Assembly: GCA_002457215.1 (NCBI GenBank) | Contig: NTJZ01000005.1 | Span: 62,001-126,000 of the forward strand | Reading direction: 5' to 3' | Origin: OM182 bacterium MED-G28 | Lineage (GTDB): Bacteria; Pseudomonadota; Gammaproteobacteria; Pseudomonadales; Pseudohongiellaceae | DNA: 64,000 nt | In this document: one piece after another, positions 1 to 8,249 of the stretch | Position numbering within the stretch: position 1 is the first letter of the stretch | Layout: the number at the start of each line of letters is the position of its first letter | Notes under the pieces: generated by a model | What the model was told of the DNA's origin: nothing | Databases searched by the model: none | Seen by the model: only the letters and a program-made list of their open reading frames with translations | Made by a program: the position numbers and the translations under genes

Positions 1-512
1 TAAAAAGTGTCGATTAAAGCCTTGGAAGTTTTTGCCATTTCATGGACCGCTCGCCAGGCGAAATCATAGATTTTCTCGGGATGACCAAGGGCAAAACTTG
101 CCGTATTACCAAGATGACCAGTGTCTGTCGAACTGGCTGCATAACCCCGAGTCAATGGCATTCCCAGTGCTGAGTGACGGATATTTCCGGTAAAGGCTCC
201 ATTGCCGACACCCAAATATTTTCCATTCCAGTTTTCGGCAGGTAGCCACAATTCCATCTTGATATCTGAATCCGAAGTAGGAGTTAGGCTTAGCTCTACA
301 CGACAGAACTCAGGTAGAGACTGATACCTCTGCGCATTACCGGCGCTCTCTCCGGGGGGCACAAAGGCTCCAGCGGCAACAAGTTCAGCGGCATCAATGG
401 TCACACCTGGCAAAGAGAATGACACAAGGTCCTTACAGGGTTGGGCCCATGCCATCGAAGGCATTAGCACGATAAATAGGAAAGCTGACCAAGTGGGAAT
501 TCGAACAGGCAT
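1..512 (-). CDS. Tannase/feruloyl esterase family protein, N-terminal part (cut by window edge)
   Basis: The first 170 codons of a secreted esterase are visible; the rest lies beyond base 1. Translation from the ATG at 512 starts with a signal peptide (basic start, hydrophobic core, cleavage after AWA near residue 23). It then shows NWNGKYLGVGNGAF and SSTDTGHLG, which match the conserved N-terminal part of the tannase/feruloyl esterase family (secreted alpha/beta hydrolases that split galloyl or feruloyl esters). An AGGAG sits just upstream of the ATG. The catalytic Ser and the lid are outside the window, so substrate and activity cannot be judged. The plus-strand reading frame over 397-624 is only a shadow of this gene. 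Confidence 0.8.
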   Translation of the reverse strand, partial: MPVRIPTWSAFLFIVLMPSMAWAQPCKDLVSFSLPGVTIDAAELVAAGAFVPPGESAGNAQRYQSLPEFCRVELSLTPTSDSDIKMELWLPAENWNGKYLGVGNGAFTGNIRHSALGMPLTRGYAASSTDTGHLGNTASFALGHPEKIYDFAWRAVHEMAKTSKALIDTF

Positions 513-638
513 GCTTCTCTCCTTTTTCTTTATTGCGAACTTTTTATCATTAACCCTTTCTATCCATTCTTCAATTATTTTCATAAGAGCTTTATTTTCT
601 CGTCATAAAGGTATTGATAATTAAAATGCAATTGCCAC

Positions 639-1466
639 CTAGCTGTTTGGAAGTATGGCACCAGAATTTACAACTACTTCAGCTGCAAGGAGCTGTCCCT
701 GCTTAATCGAACTGCAATAGGATTGCCCACTTAGGCGCGTTGCTAAATAGGCAGCATTAAAAGCATCGCCTACGCCAGAATTATCAATTGCCTTTTGAAT
801 CGATTCCAGGGGAAATTCTCTTGGCTTTTTATCTGGTTTAGTAGAAAGCCAATTTGCCCCGGTTCCGTTTTTGACTACAACTTCTCTAATACCGAAAGCA
901 TGATGCCTAGCAATTAAATCTTCGACTGCCCTGTCTTGAAACAAATCTGCTTCATCAACAAAACTAGGCAAACTTACGTCGGTAACCTGGAGAAATTTTG
1001 TATAGACTGCGCGTGCTAGATCATCGCTACTCCAATTTTTGGAGCTGTGATTGCTATCGAAAATGACTTTGCCCCCTCGTTTTCGTAGCGAAACCAATAG
1101 TTGTATTAATTTCTCTATTCCTGCGTCATCTAGCAGCAAGAGTATATTTCCAGTTAGATAAACGAAATCGAATTCGCTCAACTTCAGTTGAATACTTTCG
1201 AAATCACCACTCGAAAAAAATGCATGGTTGTCGCCGGTTAAAACCAAATCCGTATTAAGACCTTCTTCTTGCCATGACTTACAAATTATCTTCTTACCGA
1301 GATCCTTCAGCACACTAATAAAACTTACCTCGAGACCGGAGCGAACGAGATAAATTGCGGTAGTAAGTGCGTCCCCAAAACAAGCAAAGCTTTGTGACCC
1401 ATCATCGTGAGACAATTGCTGAACTTTGGACTCACCTAGACAGGCTATTTTTATAGAATTATTCAT
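639..1466 (-). CDS. PfkB-family sugar kinase
   Basis: 275 residues. The N-terminal half fits a ribokinase/PfkB fold (IACLGES start, then a sugar-binding lid region). The C-terminal family signature is NSGVGDAFNAAYLA at residues 229-242, with Asp234 in the GxGD position of the catalytic base. PfkB kinases phosphorylate sugars or nucleosides with ATP. The start resembles 2-keto-3-deoxygluconate kinases, but no substrate residue proves that, and the protein is slightly shorter than the usual 300-320 residues. It stands alone between the esterase and a 404-base gap. Sugar kinase is likely; the exact substrate is unknown. Confidence 0.7.
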   Translation of the reverse strand: MNNSIKIACLGESKVQQLSHDDGSQSFACFGDALTTAIYLVRSGLEVSFISVLKDLGKKIICKSWQEEGLNTDLVLTGDNHAFFSSGDFESIQLKLSEFDFVYLTGNILLLLDDAGIEKLIQLLVSLRKRGGKVIFDSNHSSKNWSSDDLARAVYTKFLQVTDVSLPSFVDEADLFQDRAVEDLIARHHAFGIREVVVKNGTGANWLSTKPDKKPREFPLESIQKAIDNSGVGDAFNAAYLATRLSGQSYCSSIKQGQLLAAEVVVNSGAILPNS

Positions 1467-1870
1467 TAATTTTTTTATTTAATTTATTTTTTTAAAAGCC
1501 TAACTTTCTGCTCATTATAGACGGCTCAAAGCAGCATTGGAGCGGCAAACTCGATCACTGTTTGCAAAAAAGTCTAATCTAAATCGTTCAGTCCTGCGTC
1601 TGCTGAACAGGAATTGGACCAGAAATTAGTCAAATCCACCACAACGAGAACACAGAAAATCAATATCCTTATGTATTTCAATAATTTATAGGTCATCATG
1701 GTTGTTGCACTTAGCAACAGGCGATGAGGTATATAACCACGTTTAACAAACCTGTATCTTCAGACAGCTTAATTCTAATTCCTTTTTATTTGTGCCGTTG
1801 TGGCATGGCCAACTGTCCCAGAAACAATTAGGATTGAGATGAATTGAATCCGGATTCCCGAGGGTGACTT
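1467..1870. other. Intergenic region, 404 bases
   Basis: Divergent upstream region of the PfkB kinase (minus) and the PQQ dehydrogenase (plus). No convincing ORF or RNA gene is visible. A small inverted repeat TGTTGC-ACTTA-GCAACA lies near 1701-1717. Promoters for both genes must lie here but no clear -35/-10 pair stands out. Confidence 0.4.
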
Positions 1871-3676
1871 GTGAAAAGCAAAAGAAAGAAGTTCAGTTAT
1901 CTATTCCTAGTGGCTACATTCATTAGCCTGAATAGCTGGGCCCAGCCGCCTCAGGAAATTGATTTTCAGCCTCTAAGCCAGGAAATGCTCAATAACCCAG
2001 AACCAGAAGATTGGTTGATGTGGCGAGGTGGTTATGAAAACTGGGGTTACAGCCCTCTTGAGCAAATCGATAGAGAAAATGTAAGTGAGCTGAGTTTAAG
2101 CTGGTCTTGGGAGTTTGCTCCCGCAGCACCCGGATCAAATGGAATGCAGGTAGAACCAACTGTCTATGACGGTATCATGTACGTTCGTCACTCAAATGAA
2201 AAATACTCAGCACACGATGCGGCAACTGGAGATTTAATTTGGGAATATTCAAGGCCTTTAGCTTCGGAAGTTGCGGGATATGAAACCCGGCTTACTGTGC
2301 ATCGGGGGCGCGGAGTTTTTATCTATGAAGATAACCTTATTTCACACGCAACCGACGGAATGCTATTTGCCTTAGACCCTCAAACCGGGCGCTTAAAATG
2401 GGAAGTTGCAATGCAGGACTTTCGGTCTGGTCAACAACCAAGCGGTGCGCCCGTGGGATTTCGCGGTGCTCTGGTTGTACCCTACAACTGCACCGCCTGG
2501 ACTGCGCCCGATCCTTGTCATTTGTCCGCGTACAGCACTGAAGATGGGACTCTTTTATGGCGATGGTTTACTAGCCCCACCCGGGACGATCCCATGCACA
2601 ATACATGGGGCGATGACCCACAAATCTATCCATTAGAGCGACGCCGAAATATGTCTCCATGGATGACTCCAGCCGTTGACAAAGTACGTGGGCTTTTTAT
2701 ATTCGGAATTGGCTCCAGCGCCCCACAGCAACCAGAACTTGCAGGAACTGATGGGGAATATCCTGATCGTTTATATCAAGGTTCAACCGTCGCGCTTGAT
2801 TATCGAACAGGTCAATTGATTTGGTGGGCACAGCATCACTCAGACATGTGGAATGATGATGCTGTATATGATCGGATCCTTGTAAATGCGCCCGTAGACC
2901 CAAACCCACTTAATCCTTTGGGAGTGAATCCTAATATTGATCCTGCAGAGACGAGAGATATGGTAATAGGCTCTTTTTCAAAGGATGCTATCTTTTATGC
3001 ATACGACAGATCCGACGGCGAGTTTTTGTATGCGCGACCAACAGCCTACCAAAATATAATAGCTGGATATGATGGGATAACTGGCGCTTACGAAATAGAG
3101 CCTGATGCAATTATGACTACCGACACAGATCATGAAGCGACAATTTGCCGCGAAAACAGACAAATACCTCAAGGCGCATATAGCCCCCTGACCAACGCCT
3201 ACTACGTACCAGCATTCAATGGGCCATGCTCAGTTATGAAGCTAAATTCGCTCGAGCCTTCTCTGGAAACTGGGTATAACACCTCGTACATTGCGACTGT
3301 TCCAACCCCAGCAGGTCATTTAGGCCAACCAGAGGCTATTAACGTAACTACGGGCGCGTCATTGTGGAAATTACAAAGGGAAACCCCCTTATATGGAATG
3401 TTAACTACAGGGGGCGGGTTGCTTTTCGCAGCAGACACCAACCGCCGCTTTCATGCAATAGACCAATGGACCGGCGAAACACTTTGGCAAACAATTCTCA
3501 GCGGCGCAAGCGATATGGCTCCGATCTCATATGGCGTCGATGGAAAACAGTACATTGCCGTATTTGCCCCCAGCGGGACACAAGCTGCCGCGCAGCACGC
3601 TGGCCAATTAGGATTAAGCGCAACAACCGGTGTATCCAACGTCGGTCATACTTTATTTGTTTTTTCTCTACAATAA
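1871..3676 (+). CDS. PQQ-dependent quinoprotein dehydrogenase (beta-propeller), secreted
   Basis: 601 residues with a Sec signal peptide (cleavage after SWA near residue 24). The body is rich in PQQ propeller-blade repeats of the AxDxxTGxxxW type (AHDAATGDLIWEYSR, ALDPQTGRLKWEV, ALDYRTGQLIWWAQ), and HHSDMWNDDAVYD resembles the HHxDxWDxD segment that carries the active-site Asp of quinoprotein dehydrogenases. The family oxidises alcohols or sugars in the periplasm using PQQ and Ca2+ or a lanthanide, passing electrons to cytochrome c. There is no fused cytochrome domain. The start is GTG preceded by GAGGGTGA. Convergent DUF1552/DUF1592 genes follow, one of them heme-binding. The substrate is unknown. 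Confidence 0.85.
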   Translation: MKSKRKKFSYLFLVATFISLNSWAQPPQEIDFQPLSQEMLNNPEPEDWLMWRGGYENWGYSPLEQIDRENVSELSLSWSWEFAPAAPGSNGMQVEPTVYDGIMYVRHSNEKYSAHDAATGDLIWEYSRPLASEVAGYETRLTVHRGRGVFIYEDNLISHATDGMLFALDPQTGRLKWEVAMQDFRSGQQPSGAPVGFRGALVVPYNCTAWTAPDPCHLSAYSTEDGTLLWRWFTSPTRDDPMHNTWGDDPQIYPLERRRNMSPWMTPAVDKVRGLFIFGIGSSAPQQPELAGTDGEYPDRLYQGSTVALDYRTGQLIWWAQHHSDMWNDDAVYDRILVNAPVDPNPLNPLGVNPNIDPAETRDMVIGSFSKDAIFYAYDRSDGEFLYARPTAYQNIIAGYDGITGAYEIEPDAIMTTDTDHEATICRENRQIPQGAYSPLTNAYYVPAFNGPCSVMKLNSLEPSLETGYNTSYIATVPTPAGHLGQPEAINVTTGASLWKLQRETPLYGMLTTGGGLLFAADTNRRFHAIDQWTGETLWQTILSGASDMAPISYGVDGKQYIAVFAPSGTQAAAQHAGQLGLSATTGVSNVGHTLFVFSLQ

Positions 3677-3735
3677 ATTATCAGAACAAATAGGCGCCAA
3701 ACGTCCCCTAAGACTTTTGCTTATCTGTGATTAAT

Positions 3736-5088
3736 TCAGATCAATCTTGTATACGCTGTTTGCGCGGTGCCTAGCCTCTCAATTGGCACCCCCATTCGCT
3801 GCATAAGCGCTACATGAATGCTGCCGAGATCTGTCTGCTCGCTATGTTCAATAAAACGACCTGGATTTATAGTACCTCCCCCGCGACCCGCCAATAAAGT
3901 TGGCAGGTGAGAGGCATCATGCTCATTTCCGTCACCTATACCGCCGCCAAAAAGTATCATGGAGTTATAAAGCAAAGAGTTGCCATCAGGCTCTTGGATA
4001 TTTTTCATCCGGTCTAGTAAATAGGCTACCTGAGTATGATGCCATCGAACCACTTCAGCATACATGTCACGCTTTTGCGCAACAGATTCCCAAGAAGTTG
4101 AGCCGTCGTCATCTTCGGTCATGCCAGAGGCATTTTGATAATGAGACAGCGCATGCCATGTACCCTCGACTTCCGGTATGAAGTTAAAATAGCGATTAGA
4201 CTGCCCATGATCTAGCATGAATGTAATCACCCTTGTTGCATTGGACTGAAAAGCTAAAATCATCAAATCCATCATCAATCGAACATAAGACTGGTGGTCA
4301 GCTGGTATCCCAGGTGCCGGGGCTACCAGCGTATCAGTAAGCGCTCGATCGTTCGCCATTTCTGTCGACTGCCTTTCACTGAACTCGATCCGGCGTTCCA
4401 AGGCCCGAATAGCTTCAAAATATTCATCCAAACGAAGGCTGTCCTCAACGCTGACTACTTTACTTAAGGACCTAGCATCCGCCAAAACCGAATCCATTAC
4501 TGTACGATTGCTATTAACACTACTTTGAGTACTGAACATTCGATCAAAAATGGTCCGCGGCTCGATCTCTCTAGTCATAGGGCGATCTGGCGCCGACCAA
4601 GAAATAGCATTTCGCGGAAGTGAATTGGAAAAATAACCTTCACCTTTAGTCGACAACTCTAAAGAGGGCAATAATGTTTGGTCTCGTAAGTGGCGGGCAA
4701 CGATTTGATCTGCCGAAACACCGCCCGCATTTACCGCCCGTGCATCATAATCATGCCCTGTTAACCATGTCGGAGTACCATCAACATGCCCATTCCCTTC
4801 TGGCGTCCATACGTTACTTGGAATAATGATGTCACCTTTAAACGGCTCCAAAGGGCTCATCCATTCATTAAGCTTTATCAACTCGCCACTCGAACCCGTT
4901 TTTTCCGGGTACCAAATACCTCTCGGAATCCCATTGGGAAAATAAAGATAAGCCAATCGGTTTTTACCAGCATCGGGTAGCAGCGGGCTCTGCGCAAACG
5001 CAGGTATTACATCTAAGAGTGGCAGGGCTACTGTCGCCCCAACTCCTTGCAAAATAGCGCGCCTAGAAAATGTCCTGGATTTCATCAA
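3736..5088 (-). CDS. DUF1552 family exported protein
   Basis: 450 residues beginning with a Tat-type signal, SRRAILQGVGATVALPLL, so the protein probably crosses the membrane folded. Segments such as NGIPRGIWYP, WLTGHDYDA, ITFMLDHGQSNRYF and FGGGIGDGNEHD follow the DUF1552 pattern, related to DUF1501/sulfatase-like proteins of Planctomycetes and myxobacteria. Its biochemical role is not known. Its ATG overlaps the stop of the upstream DUF1592 gene by 4 bases (ATGA), so the two are translationally coupled. This pair arrangement recurs in bacteria, and the two products probably act together at the cell envelope. Confidence 0.85.
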   Translation of the reverse strand: MMKSRTFSRRAILQGVGATVALPLLDVIPAFAQSPLLPDAGKNRLAYLYFPNGIPRGIWYPEKTGSSGELIKLNEWMSPLEPFKGDIIIPSNVWTPEGNGHVDGTPTWLTGHDYDARAVNAGGVSADQIVARHLRDQTLLPSLELSTKGEGYFSNSLPRNAISWSAPDRPMTREIEPRTIFDRMFSTQSSVNSNRTVMDSVLADARSLSKVVSVEDSLRLDEYFEAIRALERRIEFSERQSTEMANDRALTDTLVAPAPGIPADHQSYVRLMMDLMILAFQSNATRVITFMLDHGQSNRYFNFIPEVEGTWHALSHYQNASGMTEDDDGSTSWESVAQKRDMYAEVVRWHHTQVAYLLDRMKNIQEPDGNSLLYNSMILFGGGIGDGNEHDASHLPTLLAGRGGGTINPGRFIEHSEQTDLGSIHVALMQRMGVPIERLGTAQTAYTRLI

Positions 5089-7106
5089 TGAATCTCCCTA
5101 TGTAGGTTCTTCTTGTAACGAAACGGATAACTAGCTACAACCTTTTGAATTAATGTTTGAAAACTAAACTCATTTTCTTCTAGTGCAGCAATTATCGAAC
5201 GCACTGCAGGTTCATCGTAATATTCCAATTGCCTGCCCAGAGAATAAGACAACATTCGAGACACCACCTGACGCACTAAATCCTCATAACGGTCTTTCAA
5301 CAAGGCTTGCTTTAAGCCAGACGGGCCATCAAAGACCTCTCCATCAGGGAGTGACCCCTGAGAAGAAATTCGACGTTTGGTAGTCTTAAAATGAATAGTC
5401 ACTGGCTCGGGGCTTGATTCGGTATTGATCACAATTGATTCGTCCGCCTCTTCTTCTGAGTCAACTCTTACTCTGAAATCATAGGTATCACGCCACTGAC
5501 CAAAAAATGAAAAATTCTCCATGCTAAACCCTATCGGATCTATCCGACTATGACACCCACGGCAATATTCATTTGAGGAGTGCATCTCAACTTTCTCCCG
5601 AAAGCTCATCTCCCGCATTTCTTGCAACTCCTGGCTTAAAACGCCAACATTTGGAGGTGGTTCCGGCGGAGGAGTACCCAAAATAGTATCTAGAACATAA
5701 ACACCACGTTTAACCGGACTGGTCGTTGTGTAATTTGATGTCAATGCGAGAATGCTGGCATGACCAAGAATTCCTCCACGATTGGAGTCACTAACCTCTA
5801 TTCGCCGCATGTGGTCGCCAACAACGCCCTCAATGTTATACAGAGTTGTCGCTAGCTCCTCATTAACGTAGGTAAAATCTGCATCAATCAGTGTTCGAAT
5901 TGGCAAATTATCCCTTACCAAAGACATGAAAAACATTGAAGTTTCATCCCGCATTGCGGTCATAAGGCTATCAGTACACCAGGGATTATCGATGGGGTCC
6001 AACCAGATGCGAGTCCCAACATTGTGAAAGCCCAGCCACTGCGCTGCGAAAACATCGCCTAGTGTGTTTGCTTTTTCATCCCTCAACATTCTGGAAACTT
6101 GTTGTTCCATAACAATTGGGTCACTCAACCTACCCTCGGCCGCCAAATCAAAGAGCTCCCGATCTGGCATTGTCGCCCAGAGAAAATAGGAAAGCCGAGA
6201 TGCCAATTCCCATTCATTGATCTGGTAGGAAACTAGAGACTCACGCCCAGACTCAACACGTAGCAAAAATTTTGGTGAAATGAGGGCCGCCTGAATCACT
6301 TGTTTAATCGAACTCTCATAGGACAGCCCATTTGATCTCGCCAAAGTAAATTGCTGGGTCGCTGCTAAAAGCTCTTCATCAATTAGTGGACGCCGATAGG
6401 CTTGGCTTAAAAAATTTGACAAAACTATTTCGCTAGCCTCTTTCTCTGAAACAATAGAGTCAGGTATCTTTGTATAAATTAATTCTCGAGTCCGAAAATG
6501 CGCAGCAGTTATTGGCTCCGCAGGCAGAGCAAGATCCACAATAGTCTGCGCAGCACCAATGTATCTTTCCATCAGGGAAGACTGGAGAAAAAGGGTATTG
6601 GAAGAATTCTCGAAACCGCTATTACCAATTAATTCAACTGGGAAACGTTCAGTAACATCAAGTCTTACACCGAATAGGTCACGAATTGTATTATCGTATT
6701 CTGTATGCGTAAGGCGTCGCATCAATTCAAAGCCAGGATTATCTATTGTAGAAAAATCGAAATTTTCGATATCATTTCGCAATAGATCTAACATTCTAGC
6801 TCTTGCCGCCACAGTTGGTTGCGGTGCCCCGGGAGGCGGCATTTTGCCGACTTCAAGAGCGCTAATCACTCGGCGCCAGGTTTCAAGGTTTTTTACTAGA
6901 GGAGCTTCGCGGATTAAAGAAGTTAAATTTATTCCTGCTGTTTGTGTCTCAGGCCCATGACAAGCAGCGCAATTTTTTGCCAACAGGGGTTCTAGCTCAT
7001 GAACCACCTCAGCTTCTTGCCCGCGGGCACCAATGCCACTCATTAAGAGCACAGTAACAACAAACAACTGAAGTTTAACTTTATTGCTATTTTTAGCTCC
7101 AATCAC
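5085..7106 (-). CDS. DUF1592-type multidomain protein with c-type heme motifs
   Basis: 673 residues with a signal peptide. A planctomycete-type cytochrome c domain comes first, with CAACH at residues 46-50. The DUF1587/DUF1595/DUF1592/DUF1588/DUF1585 array follows (FELMRRLTHTEYDNTIRDLF near residue 120; SYFLWATMPDRELFDLA near 310). A second heme-like motif CRGCH is at residues 515-519, followed by SRIDPIGFSMENF. The protein would be periplasmic or surface-exposed and able to carry electrons; the reaction is unknown. It is the first gene of a two-gene operon with the DUF1552 gene. The convergent PQQ dehydrogenase is a possible partner, which is inference only. Confidence 0.87.
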   Translation of the reverse strand: MIGAKNSNKVKLQLFVVTVLLMSGIGARGQEAEVVHELEPLLAKNCAACHGPETQTAGINLTSLIREAPLVKNLETWRRVISALEVGKMPPPGAPQPTVAARARMLDLLRNDIENFDFSTIDNPGFELMRRLTHTEYDNTIRDLFGVRLDVTERFPVELIGNSGFENSSNTLFLQSSLMERYIGAAQTIVDLALPAEPITAAHFRTRELIYTKIPDSIVSEKEASEIVLSNFLSQAYRRPLIDEELLAATQQFTLARSNGLSYESSIKQVIQAALISPKFLLRVESGRESLVSYQINEWELASRLSYFLWATMPDRELFDLAAEGRLSDPIVMEQQVSRMLRDEKANTLGDVFAAQWLGFHNVGTRIWLDPIDNPWCTDSLMTAMRDETSMFFMSLVRDNLPIRTLIDADFTYVNEELATTLYNIEGVVGDHMRRIEVSDSNRGGILGHASILALTSNYTTTSPVKRGVYVLDTILGTPPPEPPPNVGVLSQELQEMREMSFREKVEMHSSNEYCRGCHSRIDPIGFSMENFSFFGQWRDTYDFRVRVDSEEEADESIVINTESSPEPVTIHFKTTKRRISSQGSLPDGEVFDGPSGLKQALLKDRYEDLVRQVVSRMLSYSLGRQLEYYDEPAVRSIIAALEENEFSFQTLIQKVVASYPFRYKKNLHREIH

Positions 7107-7216
7107 TCAAGCAACCCCTCAGCGAGCCTTTTGTTTGGTATTTTTCTAAAATATTATCACGGTGGCGAAAAAATGAGAGCCAAAATCAGAGATTCCCCAT
7201 AGTCATCATTAAAGAG

Positions 7217-7705
7217 TTAGGAAGCATTGGCTCGAGCTCTCTGTTGATTCAAATACCTTACTAAAGTTAGTGTCTCATTCGGATCCATTCTTCCCACTGG
7301 CCCATTGCTATATACAGAGATTATCACCCGACCTCTCTTGGTCAGAAGAAATTCACTAGGTTGAATGATTTGTCGTTTTTCATCCCACCATGAGCCGATT
7401 GCATCGCCATCATCCTTTGTCATATTAAAGGCGATAGGAAAACCTAAATCTGCAGCAACTTCGGCGGTTCTTTCCTTATCATCTACAGACCCTGCAATCA
7501 GACCTACTCCTTGCTCAGCGAACGCTTCACGGCGTGCCTCATATCCGGCCAACAGCCGGCGACAATAGGGTCACCAATGGCCGCGATAGAACAAAGCGAG
7601 GGTCATTGGATTGCTAAGGTCTCCAGGCAGATTCATGGATTCTCCGCCTACAAGGCTCAGAGAAAGGTCCGGAAATAAATTCCCGGGGTCGAGTTTTTGA
7701 TTCAT
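7217..7705 (-). CDS. Selenocysteine-containing peroxiredoxin-like (redoxin) protein, UGA at codon 45
   Basis: Reading from the ATG at 7705 gives an AhpC/TSA-type redoxin: FPDLSLSLVGG, then TLALFYRGHW, an in-frame UGA at 7573-7571, then PYCRRLLAGYEARRE, and on to the stop near 7217 (162 residues counting the UGA as one). The motif is HW-U-PYC, and homologues are expected to have HWCPYC, so UGA replaces the catalytic Cys and forms a UxxC redox pair. A stem-loop follows the UGA (listed separately). There is no signal peptide, so the protein is probably cytoplasmic, acting in peroxide or thiol-disulfide chemistry. Without UGA decoding the gene looks like a 111-residue fragment starting at a TTG. 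A nonsense mutation is the alternative, made less likely by the hairpin and by a second similar case at 24259. Confidence 0.85.
7545..7559 (-). promoter_or_regulatory. Candidate bacterial SECIS hairpin of the redoxin selenoprotein
   Basis: On the minus strand CCGGC-TGTTG-GCCGG forms a perfect 5-bp GC stem with a 5-base loop. The stem starts 11 bases and the loop 16 bases after the UGA, and the loop has G in its second position. These fit the usual description of bacterial SECIS elements (apical loop 16-37 bases from UGA, a G among the first two loop bases). SelB binding is inferred. Confidence 0.65.
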
Positions 7706-7729
7706 TTAGCACCATCTCTGGTTAAACAT

Positions 7730-7748
7730 GAAAATGATAATAATTGCG
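7730..7748. promoter_or_regulatory. Fur-like box near the redoxin start
   Basis: GAAAATGATAATAATTGCG matches the 19-base Fur consensus at about 14 positions. It starts 25 bases upstream of the redoxin ATG at 7705, where a bound repressor could block that gene. Assignment by eye only. Confidence 0.5.
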
Positions 7749-7877
7749 CCACAAACAAACAGTAATTTAGAAACTGCAAGCAAATTCTAGGCGCAAGTAG
7801 TCAATCGCCTCTTAGCTTACACCCCAGAACGAGTTTCTGCGTGAGTTTGTCGCATCAGAATTTAAATACATGTTAAT

Positions 7878-7896
7878 ACAAATAAGAATTATTACA
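7878..7896. promoter_or_regulatory. Fur-like box 2 (part of direct repeat)
   Basis: The core AATAAGAATTATT is an AT-rich palindrome close to the Fur core AATGATAATCATT. It lies in the first copy of a 23-base direct repeat whose second copy is the stronger box at 7956. Confidence 0.4.
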
Positions 7897-7955
7897 TTCA
7901 GGAGCAGCTTCTTTACGTGAATTCCTTATATTTTTAGGGTCTAGGCACTGTTAAT

Positions 7956-7974
7956 ACGAATGAGAATCATTGAC
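7956..7974. promoter_or_regulatory. Fur-like box 3 upstream of TonB receptor
   Basis: The core AATGAGAATCATT differs from the Fur core by one base. It supports iron-responsive control of the TonB receptor that starts at 8250. Confidence 0.6.
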
Positions 7975-8249
7975 AACATGTAGTGCTAACCACAAGGTTT
8001 ATGCCCGGATTTTGTGGTTTTTGAATTAAAAACCAATATCTCGCAAAAAAAACGAAAAAAAGCCTTAAATAGGCCCTGAAATGCCCGATATAACTGGTTC
8101 CGTTGTAGACATTTAACAGTTAGCAGTGGGAAAATTGGAATTCACGCTCGATCGAGCGCTCGGAAAATAGCAAGATTAATCTCCTGCAAATCTTCCGACC
8201 ATCGACTCGTTATGTGAGCTCATATTCGAAATACTTAAAGGGGAAGTAA

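Larger units (their letters stand above)
7706..8249. other. Intergenic region with iron-regulatory boxes, 544 bases
   Basis: Divergent upstream region shared by the redoxin selenoprotein and the TonB receptor. It holds three Fur-like boxes (listed separately) and a 23-base imperfect direct repeat at 7871-7893 and 7949-7971 that differs at three positions, all transitions. The last 250 bases before the receptor show no ORF. GGGGAAG lies just before the receptor ATG. Confidence 0.6.

Noticed and set aside
397-624. 75-codon plus-strand ORF
   Set aside because: It lies antisense to the signal-peptide region of the tannase-like gene, which has family motifs and a ribosome-binding site.
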